Of a DNA stretch of 64,000 bases, positions 36,000 to 44,732 are shown piece by piece (within the stretch, counting starts at the first letter, position 1; the number at the start of each line of letters is the position of its first letter). A model generated the notes under the pieces. It searched no databases and was not told the origin of the DNA. It was given only the letters and a program-made list of their open reading frames with translations. The stretch is from Bowmanella denitrificans (GTDB lineage: Bacteria; Pseudomonadota; Gammaproteobacteria; Enterobacterales; Alteromonadaceae): NCBI RefSeq assembly GCF_002887595.1, contig NZ_PEBU01000001.1, positions 310,001 to 374,000 of the forward strand, in the 5' to 3' direction. The position numbers and the translations under genes are program-made.

Positions 36000-36861
36000 T
36001 GGGTACCTGCACTTCATAGTGGTAAGTGACAATTTCCTCATTCAGTTCAAATCTTAGCCTAATCTGCACCAGGGCATTTCTGGTTAGGGTAGCCGCCTGC
36101 ACCTTAAATGGTAGCTCGTCATTTGCGGCCAGGGTTGAATAAGGATGCACACCTTTCGCCATTAATGATGACTGGCCGGCACGGATCAGTGTCATCACCG
36201 ATGCACTATTGGTGGGCGAGGAAATATACCCATATCCCTGGTACCGATAGAGCCAGGTATCTGACGCGCCACCTTCCCGCCAGAAGCAATAGGCCACAGG
36301 CTGGCCACCAATATAGAAACGCGATGCCGGTGAATCATTGGCAAACTGCACAGCGCCGTTCAGCTGAATACTCATAAGACCATCAGCATCCGGTCCTGAC
36401 ACCGAACTGATAGGGTATTGCTCACGGGGCACATCGGCACTGTTATACACATCCCGACTGGTCAATGGATAAACTATCGCCCTGTCGCCCGAGCTAAAAA
36501 CATAACTGTCCATGCTCGCGGCCAATTCCACGGCTTGAAAAGTGCTGGCAGGCGCTTCCGGGGCAACAGGAATATCGGTATAAAAGCCACTCCACTTAAT
36601 TGGTACAAACTCAATGCAGTGGCTGCTATTGGTATTGGCCTGGCGGGTACGGATACTGCCAGGCACTGCGTTGCGTAATTCTCTGTTTAGTCTTTCCACC
36701 ACAAAGCGCGCTTCACTTAACAGTTGGTCGCGCTCGGTGGCATCCACGTATATACGTGTGCCCAAACCAATAAAACTAAACACCGTCAGTGATACCACGC
36801 CTAGGATGGTGATCACCACTATCAGTTCCATCAGGGTAAAACCTTTGCCGCCCCCTGACAT
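35989..36861 (-). CDS. mshO: MSHA minor pilin MshO
   Basis: A 290-residue type IV pilin-like protein. The prepilin leader is MSGGGKG, cut before FTLMELIVVITILGV, with Glu at mature position 5. The C-terminal domain is large for a pilin, suggesting a minor pilin of the initiation complex (PilW/GspJ-like). The start is fixed by the leader; the frame extends 28 codons upstream into mshD. It follows mshD with TGAGATG spacing. Confidence 0.9.
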   Translation of the reverse strand: MSGGGKGFTLMELIVVITILGVVSLTVFSFIGLGTRIYVDATERDQLLSEARFVVERLNRELRNAVPGSIRTRQANTNSSHCIEFVPIKWSGFYTDIPVAPEAPASTFQAVELAASMDSYVFSSGDRAIVYPLTSRDVYNSADVPREQYPISSVSGPDADGLMSIQLNGAVQFANDSPASRFYIGGQPVAYCFWREGGASDTWLYRYQGYGYISSPTNSASVMTLIRAGQSSLMAKGVHPYSTLAANDELPFKVQAATLTRNALVQIRLRFELNEEIVTYHYEVQVPNVP

Positions 36862-36862
36862 C

Positions 36863-37453
36863 TCAGTAGTTGCCTTTATAAGTGGAAAAGGCAATCTGTT
36901 CCCCTGCGGGGGTAGTAACCGACAGATTAATAAGTTTAAAGTCACCTATCGCGTTATCGTTGCTGCCATCCTTGTTTGCGTCATAGAACACCGCGATCTG
37001 CACCTCAAAGCCCTGATACAGCTGGATATCCTTGGCCAGCATAGGATTGGCGGCAGCCGTTGGGTTGAGAATTTGCGCTGCGTTTAACCCGCTCAGACAG
37101 ATATAGTCATCCACATCGTTAAAGGCTTCACGGTTTGTGCCACCTTCTTCACAGCCCAGATTGGCTGGTGCAGTGCAGAGCTCATCGGCCTGCAAGCCAT
37201 CTGCTGGAAAGTCAGCATCCTCCCCACAGCGCAGCAAACCGCCAGTTCTGTCGGAATGGTGATCAAACGCCCGACCACTGATTTCATTTAACAATGACTG
37301 GGCCAGCTCTGCCGCGCGGGCCTGATAAATGGGTTCCACACTGCGGCTAGCCTGGGGCAAAATCAAACTGCTGATCAAAGTCAGCGCCACGGCAAAGGCG
37401 GTAATGCCGATAATCAGCTCAATCAGGGTAAAACCACGTTCAGGGGCAGGCAT
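36863..37453 (-). CDS. mshD: MSHA minor pilin MshD
   Basis: A 196-residue minor pilin with leader MPAPERG, cut before FTLIELIIGITAFAVAL. Several Cys residues (LLRCGEDADF, DELCTAP, LGCEEG, DYICLSG) probably form disulfides in the globular domain. The start at 37453 has AGGGG seven bases upstream and overlaps mshC by 14 bp. Part of the MshB/C/D/O/P set. Confidence 0.9.
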   Translation of the reverse strand: MPAPERGFTLIELIIGITAFAVALTLISSLILPQASRSVEPIYQARAAELAQSLLNEISGRAFDHHSDRTGGLLRCGEDADFPADGLQADELCTAPANLGCEEGGTNREAFNDVDDYICLSGLNAAQILNPTAAANPMLAKDIQLYQGFEVQIAVFYDANKDGSNDNAIGDFKLINLSVTTPAGEQIAFSTYKGNY

Positions 37454-38006
37454 GGATATACCCCTGGGGTTCAATACACACTCCGGCACTGATCACGCCT
37501 TTTATATCAATTCGACAGCCTGAGGTGCACTGCGCCACCGGGTTAGCAGGGTTGCTGTTATTTACCGGCCGTCCCAGACTGTCAAAACCAATATGGTTTA
37601 TGGAAGCAATACCATCCAGGCTCAGCCCTTCCTCAGCCATTTCATTACCATTGGTACGCAAGTAATCAGGAGTCAGGCTGCCGATGGCAGTAGAACAGGT
37701 TCTGGCAATTTCTGCCGCGCTACCAGCTAGTTTGTAGGCCAGATTGGGATTGCCCGGGGCAGTATGGGTAAAATCCGGCGGACCAAACGCGGCGGCACTA
37801 AGGTTCACCTGAAAACAGTAACCATCACGGGTATCCTGCATGGCACGCATTTGCATAGCGCGCAACGAGGATATCAGTCGGGCCTGATAGGTATATTCCA
37901 CTACGCCATCTTTACCGGCAAAGCGGCTATAGGCCGACACCGCCAGTACCCCAAGAATAATGATCACTATAATCAATTCCAGTAGGGTATAACCGACGGT
38001 TTTCAT
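37440..38006 (-). CDS. mshC: MSHA minor pilin MshC
   Basis: A 188-residue pilin-like protein. The leader is only MKTVG and is cut before YTLLELIIVIIILGVLA, so the mature protein would begin with Tyr instead of the usual Phe; Glu5 is kept. Later Cys residues (YCFQVN, RTCSTAIG, QCTSGCRID) suggest disulfides. It lies 39 bp after mshA, with AAAGGGACG as ribosome site. Confidence 0.9.
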   Translation of the reverse strand: MKTVGYTLLELIIVIIILGVLAVSAYSRFAGKDGVVEYTYQARLISSLRAMQMRAMQDTRDGYCFQVNLSAAAFGPPDFTHTAPGNPNLAYKLAGSAAEIARTCSTAIGSLTPDYLRTNGNEMAEEGLSLDGIASINHIGFDSLGRPVNNSNPANPVAQCTSGCRIDIKGVISAGVCIEPQGYIHACP

Positions 38007-38045
38007 CTTCGTCCCTTTCGATAGCCAGAACTATGAAATCCTAAC

Positions 38046-38561
38046 TCAGCAATTATCTGTATCGGATACTGCGACTGTGGCTTTTGCCGTGGCACTGGTA
38101 GCCGTTGTGTAGGTGATATAGCATTCTGATGCTATAAGTTCTGCGACAGTGGGTGCTGCTGCAGCTTTAGTCACTCTGTCGTAAGGTGCTATGTAAACTT
38201 TCGCTGGTGCATTTGCATCTGCCGCATAAGTCCAGTCAGAGGCTGTGGCAGTCACTGAAAAGTTCATATCAAGCACCGCAATAATGCCTGCTGCCGACGC
38301 TTCTGGATAGCCATAAACAGTTTGAACCGTGGCCCCACTTACCGTCACATCGGAGTCTGCTGCAGCTTCCGTTCCTGCAATTAATGCTTTGCCATTGACA
38401 CCTGCCATGGCACTTTGTGCTGCTGCGACAACCCCATCTAATGTTGCAATACGGGCATCAGACTGAATATCAATAAATTTAGGTGCGGCCGTTACCGCCA
38501 GAATACCCAAAATCACTATAACAATAATTAACTCAATTAATGTAAAACCACGTTGTTTCAT
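38046..38561 (-). CDS. mshA: MSHA major pilin
   Basis: A 171-residue type IVa-like pilin. Leader MKQRG is cut before FTLIELIIVIVILGILAVTAAPKF with Glu at position 5. The C-terminal part is Ala/Thr-rich with Cys residues near 147 and at the end (ECYITY, DTDNC) that would close the D-loop. It is the structural subunit of the mannose-sensitive haemagglutinin pilus used for surface attachment. A 99-bp gap upstream may hold a separate strong promoter, as expected for a major pilin. Confidence 0.93.
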   Translation of the reverse strand: MKQRGFTLIELIIVIVILGILAVTAAPKFIDIQSDARIATLDGVVAAAQSAMAGVNGKALIAGTEAAADSDVTVSGATVQTVYGYPEASAAGIIAVLDMNFSVTATASDWTYAADANAPAKVYIAPYDRVTKAAAAPTVAELIASECYITYTTATSATAKATVAVSDTDNC

Positions 38562-38660
38562 ACTTTTTACCCCGTTAAGTCAAACCGCTAAAATCCCTGA
38601 TTATTATTCTGCTGCGTTCTGCCCTGAAAGCAACTGTAAATCCTTGCTATTACTCATTTT

Positions 38661-39263
38661 TTACTGGTTACTGAAAACGACAACCTGACCAATGCGCGGG
38701 TCATAGACAAAACCGTCACCGACATTATTGTCTGAGGGTGCGCTGCTGCGGTTTTTCACCGACTGGGTAAGATAGTAATAACATACGTCATTGCCGCCCG
38801 ATCCCGCGCCATTCCCAGCCTGAGTATAGTATCTATGGTTGGCAAATGGTCTTTGGTTCCAGTCAGGGGTGATGGTAGGCGCGCTTTGCATAATTAAATT
38901 AAACACACTGACACAGTCCAGATTGGTTAGTGCGGTGTCTTCTGAGCTGCCGTCATTGGCCAGTTCCCCAGTGGGATACCCGGTATCCTTATCAATACCA
39001 ATTTGAATGCCTCCGACGGTGACATAGGTACTGTTAGCACCGCCGTTTTGCGCCGGACGCCCTTCCAATTCCCATTGGGCGCGAATCAGGCCAACCCCGG
39101 TGGCAAAGCCGCCTGCCACACCTTCAACGGTGGCACTTTCGGCATCTTCGGTTACTTCCAGCATCCGCGGCAATGCCACCGCAGCAAGCAGGCCCAGCAC
39201 CACTACTACGATAACCAATTCAATCAGGGTAAAGCCCTGATTGCACCTATGGTTTTTAGTCAT
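38661..39263 (-). CDS. mshB: MSHA pilin protein MshB
   Basis: A 200-residue pilin-like protein with leader MTKNHRCNQG cut before FTLIELVIVVVVLGLLAAVALPRM. The mature domain has GVGLIRAQWELEGRPAQN, a stretch that resembles part of MshF (WQWEAEGRPARI). The start at 39263 has AAGGGG upstream. It precedes mshA and is a minor pilin in the Vibrio system. Confidence 0.9.
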   Translation of the reverse strand: MTKNHRCNQGFTLIELVIVVVVLGLLAAVALPRMLEVTEDAESATVEGVAGGFATGVGLIRAQWELEGRPAQNGGANSTYVTVGGIQIGIDKDTGYPTGELANDGSSEDTALTNLDCVSVFNLIMQSAPTITPDWNQRPFANHRYYTQAGNGAGSGGNDVCYYYLTQSVKNRSSAPSDNNVGDGFVYDPRIGQVVVFSNQ

Positions 39264-39298
39264 TATCCATCCCCTTGTCACATTGCTTGCGCAGCCTG

Positions 39299-39808
39299 TT
39301 ACTGTTGTTTAATCACCTGACCGGTGTAAATGCGATATTCAAAGAAAGGCCCGGTGGACAGTCTGAAGCGGCAGGTACTGTCCAGCGCCTTGCCACTAAT
39401 AGCCACGCCGTCAAAATATTCCGGATAAACCTTAAAGCTCTCTACCTCAAGAGGCACATTCAGCACCGATTGCCACAGGGCGGCACATCCTTCGCTGTTA
39501 GGCTCTACTCTTGGCCAGCCAATATGGCTCATAGCAATAGGGCGCCGGTCTACCTCTTTGCCCTGGCTGTTGTAGCGGATCTGCAAAATCCGCGCGGGGC
39601 GGCCTTCCGCCTCCCACTGCCAGCGGGCGCTGACAACCGCTTCAGCCATTTCATCGGCCAGCATTTCCAGACTGACCTTTTTGATATCGTCTTCGCTGTC
39701 ATTCAGATACCAGATAAAAAACACCATTAACAGGGCAAAGGCCACCACTATAATGATCTGTATCATCAGGCGTTGCAGGTTGTTGTCACTGACGGATTGG
39801 TCGCTCAT
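39299..39808 (-). CDS. mshF: MSHA biogenesis protein MshF
   Basis: A 169-residue protein with one membrane helix (about 16-37: MIQIIIVVAFALLMVFFIWY) and a periplasmic domain. WQWEAEGRPARILQIRY resembles MshB, hinting at a pilin-like fold without a prepilin leader. The start at 39808 (GGGGGGATGA upstream) overlaps the end of mshG region; the frame continues 30 codons 5' inside mshG. Its exact role in the MSHA machine is not known. Confidence 0.85.
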   Translation of the reverse strand: MSDQSVSDNNLQRLMIQIIIVVAFALLMVFFIWYLNDSEDDIKKVSLEMLADEMAEAVVSARWQWEAEGRPARILQIRYNSQGKEVDRRPIAMSHIGWPRVEPNSEGCAALWQSVLNVPLEVESFKVYPEYFDGVAISGKALDSTCRFRLSTGPFFEYRIYTGQVIKQQ

Positions 39809-39809
39809 T

Positions 39810-41030
39810 TCATCCCCCCCGGTAGGCCCGGGCCATATCCCACATAGGTGTGAAGATACCCAAAGCCAGCACCAGTACCATGATGGCCACAATGGCAATC
39901 AAAACAGGTTCAATCTTGGCGGTCAGGCTTTTTAAATCGAATTCCACTTCGCGCTCGTAAAACTCCGCCACATCCGTCAGCAGCTCATCCACCCGCCCGG
40001 TTTCTTCGCCCACATTAATCATCTGCAGCACCAGTGGCGTAAACATTTTACTGCTGGCACAGACTCTGGACAGACTCTCGCCTTTTTCAATATTCCTGCG
40101 CATATCCAGTATTTGTCTGGCCATATGTTTATTGTCCACGGCTTCGGCCACCAGACTAAGCGCATGGGTAACAGGCACGCCTGCCCGGGCCATCATGGCA
40201 AAGCTGCGGGCAAAACGGGACAGCAGCGAACGCTGCAAAATACTGCCTACCGCATAAATCCTCAGCTTATATTTGTCCCAGCGTAGTTGCCCCGCGTCGG
40301 TACGCAGGTAACGGTGCAGCAGTGCCCAGCCAGCAGCAATGGCCAGTAGCATCCAGGGCCAGTGATGGACAAAGATGTCAGACATTGTTATCAATATTCT
40401 GGTCGTCACCGGCAAATCAGCGCCTAACTTGGCGAACATCCCGGCAAAGGTAGGAATAACCCAGATATTCATCACCACTAAGGCCACAACGATGGCAATC
40501 AGCACGAACATCGGGTAACGGGTAGCCGCCTTTATCTGCTTGCGTGTTTCCTGCTCCCGTTCCAGATACAGGGCCAGTAAACGAAAGGCTTCGTCCAGTC
40601 GACCGGTATTCTCACCAACATGCACCACCGCCACAAACAAGCTGCTGAACACCGCTTTATGCCTGTGCAGCGCATTGGACAGAGAGCGGCCCCGCTCTAG
40701 TTGTTCAACCACATCTGACAAAGTTACCTGCATACGCCTGGATGCGGTGCTTTCAGCCAAACCGCCAATTGCGCGTAAAATAGGAATGCCGGACTTGGTC
40801 AGCGAATACATTTGCCTGGCAAAGATCACCAGTTCATCCAGACTTACTCTGGGAATGAATAACGCCCGAAGACTTTGACTTTGTGTGCTTTGTGCTTTTT
40901 GCTGGATCGCAATAGGCACCAGTTCGCGGTTCAGCAAGACTTGCGCAGCACTGGCCTGATCCTGAGCTTCCAACGTACCACTTTGCAAAGTACCACTGCG
41001 GGTTCTGGCCTGATATTGAAATAGCGGCAT
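39810..41030 (-). CDS. mshG: MSHA platform protein MshG (PilC/GspF family)
   Basis: A 406-residue inner-membrane protein with two T2SSF domains (about 70-190 and 275-395) and three TM segments, matching PilC/GspF platform proteins that link the ATPase to pilin assembly. Family motifs include FARQMYSLTKSGIPILRAI and the repeat FARSFAMMARAGVPVTHAL. It is coupled to mshE (3-bp overlap). Confidence 0.95.
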   Translation of the reverse strand: MPLFQYQARTRSGTLQSGTLEAQDQASAAQVLLNRELVPIAIQQKAQSTQSQSLRALFIPRVSLDELVIFARQMYSLTKSGIPILRAIGGLAESTASRRMQVTLSDVVEQLERGRSLSNALHRHKAVFSSLFVAVVHVGENTGRLDEAFRLLALYLEREQETRKQIKAATRYPMFVLIAIVVALVVMNIWVIPTFAGMFAKLGADLPVTTRILITMSDIFVHHWPWMLLAIAAGWALLHRYLRTDAGQLRWDKYKLRIYAVGSILQRSLLSRFARSFAMMARAGVPVTHALSLVAEAVDNKHMARQILDMRRNIEKGESLSRVCASSKMFTPLVLQMINVGEETGRVDELLTDVAEFYEREVEFDLKSLTAKIEPVLIAIVAIMVLVLALGIFTPMWDMARAYRGG

Positions 41031-41031
41031 G

Positions 41032-42765
41032 TTACTGGCCCACATTCGCAGTTGTAGGCGCTGGTAGTTCCTCAGCCACCATCTCTACCAGTTTCAACAC
41101 TTCTTCCACTGTGGTTAAGCCTTGTCGGGCGTAGTGCAATGCCATTTTGGACAACGGTTGATAGCCCGCACTGGCTCTGGCGGCCGCACTGAATTTATTG
41201 GTGTCAGCGTTTTTCAGGGCATTCATCATACTTTCCGTCATTTCCAGTAATTCAAATACCCCGACCCGCCCACGATAACCAGTCTGGTGACACTCATCGC
41301 AACCGGCCCCCTGTTGAAACCGGATGGTGGCAATATCATCGGCCAGACTGCCTAGCCAGAACAACTCATCTCTGTCTGGTTGATAAGGCTGCGCACAACG
41401 CTGACATACCCGCCTGACCAGTCGCTGCGCCACAATCGCCCGCAATGAACTGGCCACCAAATACCCCGGCGCGCCCATATCCAGCAAACGTACCGCACTG
41501 CTGATGGCATCATTGGTATGCAGGGTTGACAGCACCAGGTGGCCGGTCAGGGCGCCACGCAGGCCGATTTCGGCCGTTTCATGGTCACGCATTTCCCCCA
41601 CCATGATGATATCCGGGTCCTGACGTAAGGTGGTGCGTAAAACATTGGAGAACGACAAACCAATTTTGTGGTTGATTTGCACCTGGTTGATTCGGGGCAG
41701 TCGGTATTCCACCGGATCTTCTACTGTGATGATCTTAACGCCTGGCTGATTCAGCTCACTCAATGCACCATACAATGTGGTGGTTTTTCCTGACCCTGTG
41801 GGCCCGGTGACCAGCACCATACCATGAGGGCGTTTTAGTAACTGGCGAAAACGCTTGAGCAGCTCTGCGGGCATACCGGTTTCTTCCAGGCTGAGCAGAC
41901 CTGCCGATTGGTCCAACAAGCGCATTACCACAGATTCACCATGCTGCACTGGCATAGTGGAAAGACGCACATCAATCTGATGTCCTTTGACCTTTATATG
42001 GGTACGGCCATCCTGAGGTAAACGCTTTTCAGAGATATCCAGACCGGACATTAATTTAAGGCGTAATACCAGTGCTGAAGCAATATTGCGTTCTTTGATC
42101 AGGTTTTCCTGCAACACGCCATCCACCCGCTGACGAATACGCAGCATGTTATCGTCAGGTTCGATATGAATATCTGACGCCTGCATCTGTACCGCATCTT
42201 CGAAAATCGATTTAAGCAAGCGGGCGACCGCGGTGTCTTCGTCTTCAGTGCCAAGATCGGCAAAGTCGAATTCTTCCGCCTCGCGGTTTTCACTTGCCAG
42301 TTCCTGAGCGAAAGATGCAATGTCTTCGGTACGTCGATAATGCCGGTCAAAGGCCGACAACAATTGTGACTCGCGGACCACAGCAACCTGAATAGGCTTT
42401 TTCAAGATCCCGGCCAGGGTATCCAGCGCTGCCAGGTCAGCCGGATCGCTCATCGCCACCAGCATATGATCCTGGTGGTTTTCCAGCACCAGCGCACGGT
42501 AGCGCCTTGCCTGTACCTCTGGTAATAGTTTCACCACCTCAGGTTGTAACGGGCGACTGCTGATATCAATAAAGGGCACGTTCAGTTGCTGGGACAAAAA
42601 ACTCAGTAGTTGCTCTTCAGAGACCAGCCCCAGGTCTGTCAGGGTATGACCCAGCTTGCGACCTGACTGCCGCTGAGCGTTCAATGCCTGTTGCAATTGC
42701 TCTTCGCTGATAACACCTTCATGAACCAATAGATCGCCAAGACGCATTTTCAGTTTTGGCTGCAT
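41032..42765 (-). CDS. mshE: MSHA assembly ATPase MshE (PilB/GspE family)
   Basis: A 577-residue hexameric ATPase that powers pilus extension. The N-terminal MshEN domain (about 1-150) has RLGDLLVHEGVISEEQLQQAL and LGHTLTDLGLVSEEQLLSFL. In V. cholerae MshE this domain binds cyclic di-GMP. The ATPase domain has Walker A GPTGSGKTTT, Asp box and Walker B region (DPDIIMVGEMRD), the His box, and a tetra-Cys zinc motif (CQRC, CDEC). The start at 42765 follows GGGAGGAAT. Confidence 0.96.
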   Translation of the reverse strand: MQPKLKMRLGDLLVHEGVISEEQLQQALNAQRQSGRKLGHTLTDLGLVSEEQLLSFLSQQLNVPFIDISSRPLQPEVVKLLPEVQARRYRALVLENHQDHMLVAMSDPADLAALDTLAGILKKPIQVAVVRESQLLSAFDRHYRRTEDIASFAQELASENREAEEFDFADLGTEDEDTAVARLLKSIFEDAVQMQASDIHIEPDDNMLRIRQRVDGVLQENLIKERNIASALVLRLKLMSGLDISEKRLPQDGRTHIKVKGHQIDVRLSTMPVQHGESVVMRLLDQSAGLLSLEETGMPAELLKRFRQLLKRPHGMVLVTGPTGSGKTTTLYGALSELNQPGVKIITVEDPVEYRLPRINQVQINHKIGLSFSNVLRTTLRQDPDIIMVGEMRDHETAEIGLRGALTGHLVLSTLHTNDAISSAVRLLDMGAPGYLVASSLRAIVAQRLVRRVCQRCAQPYQPDRDELFWLGSLADDIATIRFQQGAGCDECHQTGYRGRVGVFELLEMTESMMNALKNADTNKFSAAARASAGYQPLSKMALHYARQGLTTVEEVLKLVEMVAEELPAPTTANVGQ

Positions 42766-42766
42766 G

Positions 42767-43825
42767 CTATTCCTCCCCCAGCGCCCTGAGACGTTGTTCA
42801 ACAAAGGCGAGTAACGGCGTTGATAAGCGACTGTCCCGGCTCAGCCACAGATAATGTGCCCTTGCCTCAGCGAATTGCCCCATTTGGTCCAGGCTGACAG
42901 CCAGGCCTAACCGCCACTCAGGCTTGTCAGGCTGAAATTGAGTGAGTCTTTGATAGTCCGCAACGGCCTGATTAAACATACCCTGCTGCTGGGCAATTTG
43001 GCCTCGCAAAGCATAGTAGTCGGCGCCAGACACCAATGCAGGTTGCTTAGCCATCAGCACAGTCAAAGCCTGTTCAGGTAGTTTTTCTACTATCAGTAAG
43101 CGGGCCAGCATCAGGCGTGTTCGGTACTCGTCAGCATCCTGGTGTAAGCCATCTTCCAATAACTTTCTGGCAAGGGCCGATTTGCCCTGAGCAAACAGCA
43201 GTTCCGCCAAATGCTGACGAACGCCATGTGCGTCGGGTCGCATCTCCAGCATTTGCATCAGAAGCCTTTGGGCATCGGCATTGCGCTTTTCATCCAACGC
43301 GATTTTTGCCCTGGCCTTTAATTCAGCCCAACCACTGTCTCTCTCTGGCGTTCTGGCAGAAATACTCAGTTGTCCCTTGGGTGTGGATTCGCGCTTTTGC
43401 TCTATGGGTTCGGCCACGTTTGATGTTGCTACGTCTGGTTCTGGCACAACCGCATTTTCAGTGGCATCGCTATTCGGCGCTGATTGTTGCGGGGCTGGTT
43501 GTATTGGGGCTTCTGATTTGTCGTCCCCGGGGATGGACGCCGCTAAACTTTGTGCCTCAGTGTTAGCAGTTGGCTGCGACTGTGGCTGTGGCTGTGGCTG
43601 TGGCTGTGGCTGTTCAGAACCCTGGTATGGCGTGGGTGCAGTTGAAAAGTCTAACCAATGGGGTGCCAGCCAGACACTGAGCAGCAGTAACAAACCCAGG
43701 GGCAACACCCCAAATAACCACCATAGCGAGCGACGCCTGGCGGGTGGCTGATACTCACCACGATAGTCATTTCCAGCTACCTGACGCTTTTCCAGGTCCT
43801 GCAGCATTTTATTGACGACACTCAT
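42767..43825 (-). CDS. mshN: MSHA biogenesis protein MshN (TPR protein)
   Basis: A 352-residue membrane protein: a short cytoplasmic N-terminus (MSVVNKMLQDLEKRQ), one TM helix (about 35-55), a low-complexity Pro/Gln linker (PQPQPQPQPQSQP) and a C-terminal set of TPR-like helical repeats (about 200-345). It probably scaffolds the pilus machine in the periplasm. The linker is coded by a hexanucleotide repeat. The start overlaps mshM by ATGA. Confidence 0.9.
   Translation of the reverse strand: MSVVNKMLQDLEKRQVAGNDYRGEYQPPARRRSLWWLFGVLPLGLLLLLSVWLAPHWLDFSTAPTPYQGSEQPQPQPQPQPQSQPTANTEAQSLAASIPGDDKSEAPIQPAPQQSAPNSDATENAVVPEPDVATSNVAEPIEQKRESTPKGQLSISARTPERDSGWAELKARAKIALDEKRNADAQRLLMQMLEMRPDAHGVRQHLAELLFAQGKSALARKLLEDGLHQDADEYRTRLMLARLLIVEKLPEQALTVLMAKQPALVSGADYYALRGQIAQQQGMFNQAVADYQRLTQFQPDKPEWRLGLAVSLDQMGQFAEARAHYLWLSRDSRLSTPLLAFVEQRLRALGEE
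43580..43609. repeat. Hexanucleotide repeat in mshN
   Basis: Five perfect CTGTGG units (CCACAG on the coding strand) encoding Pro-Gln. Changes of whole units would lengthen or shorten the linker without a frameshift. Confidence 0.9.
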
Positions 43826-44730
43826 AAATATCTTACCCACAGCCAGTAACCCGCTGCGACTGACAAAACCGAGCAAAGCAACACGAATGACCAGATCCGC
43901 CATATATGCCCATCACGCCTGACAGCCGCCTCTGTATCAATGATAGCGAGCTGCATATGGCCAGGCTCAACCTGCTGTTTGCCCTCACCAAAGGCCAGCA
44001 TTAGCGCTTTATGGCAGAGCACGTTGACCAGTCTGGGGGTGCCTTGTGACGCCCGGAAAAGCATCTTGCAACATGCCCGGCTAAAGACGTCTGAACCCCG
44101 ATAACCCGCAACCTGCAAGCGGTGACGCACATACTGCACCAGTTGTTCAAGGTCCATAACATCGAGACGATAACTGAATCCAATACGCTGTTTTAATTGA
44201 CGAAGTTCAGGTAAATCCAATTTCTGGTCGAGTTCTGGCTGACCAAACAGCACCACCTGCAACAATTTATGGGATTCGGTTTCAAGGTTGCTGAACAGCC
44301 TTAATACCTCAATACTTTCCACCGGTAATGCCTGCGCTTCATCAATAATCAATACCACTGCCTGACCCTGGCGATGAATCTCTATCAAACGCTGCTCTAT
44401 ACGTAGCGTAAATTCCTGCTGGTCTACCGGTCCGTCAAAAGCCACGCCCAATTCACGGGCTACTGCGGTTCTTAGCTCAGCAGGTGATAAACAGGGATTA
44501 GGAATATAGGCAGACACAAAATGGTCGGGTAACTCATTCAGCAATTTGCGACACAACAGGGTTTTGCCGGTTCCTACTTCACCCGTCACTTTGATAAAGC
44601 CCTCGCCGGTTTTCAGAGCCAGGGTAAGCACCTCTATGGCCTGCTTATGACTCGGCAAGCCAAAGTAGTAGCTGGTATTGGGGGTCAGCGTAAAGGGCAA
44701 TTCTCTGAGTCCGAAATGATACAAATACAT
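43822..44730 (-). CDS. mshM: MSHA biogenesis ATPase MshM (ExeA-like AAA protein)
   Basis: A 302-residue AAA ATPase with Walker A GEVGTGKT (50-57) and Walker B VVLIIDEAQAL, similar to ExeA/GspA, followed by a C-terminal membrane helix (about 280-298). ExeA-type proteins help place the secretin in the outer membrane. The adjacent upstream gene is the secretin mshL (2-bp gap), which fits that role. Confidence 0.93.
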   Translation of the reverse strand: MYLYHFGLRELPFTLTPNTSYYFGLPSHKQAIEVLTLALKTGEGFIKVTGEVGTGKTLLCRKLLNELPDHFVSAYIPNPCLSPAELRTAVARELGVAFDGPVDQQEFTLRIEQRLIEIHRQGQAVVLIIDEAQALPVESIEVLRLFSNLETESHKLLQVVLFGQPELDQKLDLPELRQLKQRIGFSYRLDVMDLEQLVQYVRHRLQVAGYRGSDVFSRACCKMLFRASQGTPRLVNVLCHKALMLAFGEGKQQVEPGHMQLAIIDTEAAVRRDGHIWRIWSFVLLCSVLSVAAGYWLWVRYL

Positions 44731-44732
44731 AG

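Noticed and set aside
43281..43751. Plus-strand 156-codon frame opposite mshN with a Cys-Gly-Cys repeat
   Set aside because: It is the antisense reading of the Pro-Gln codons in mshN, with no ribosome site.
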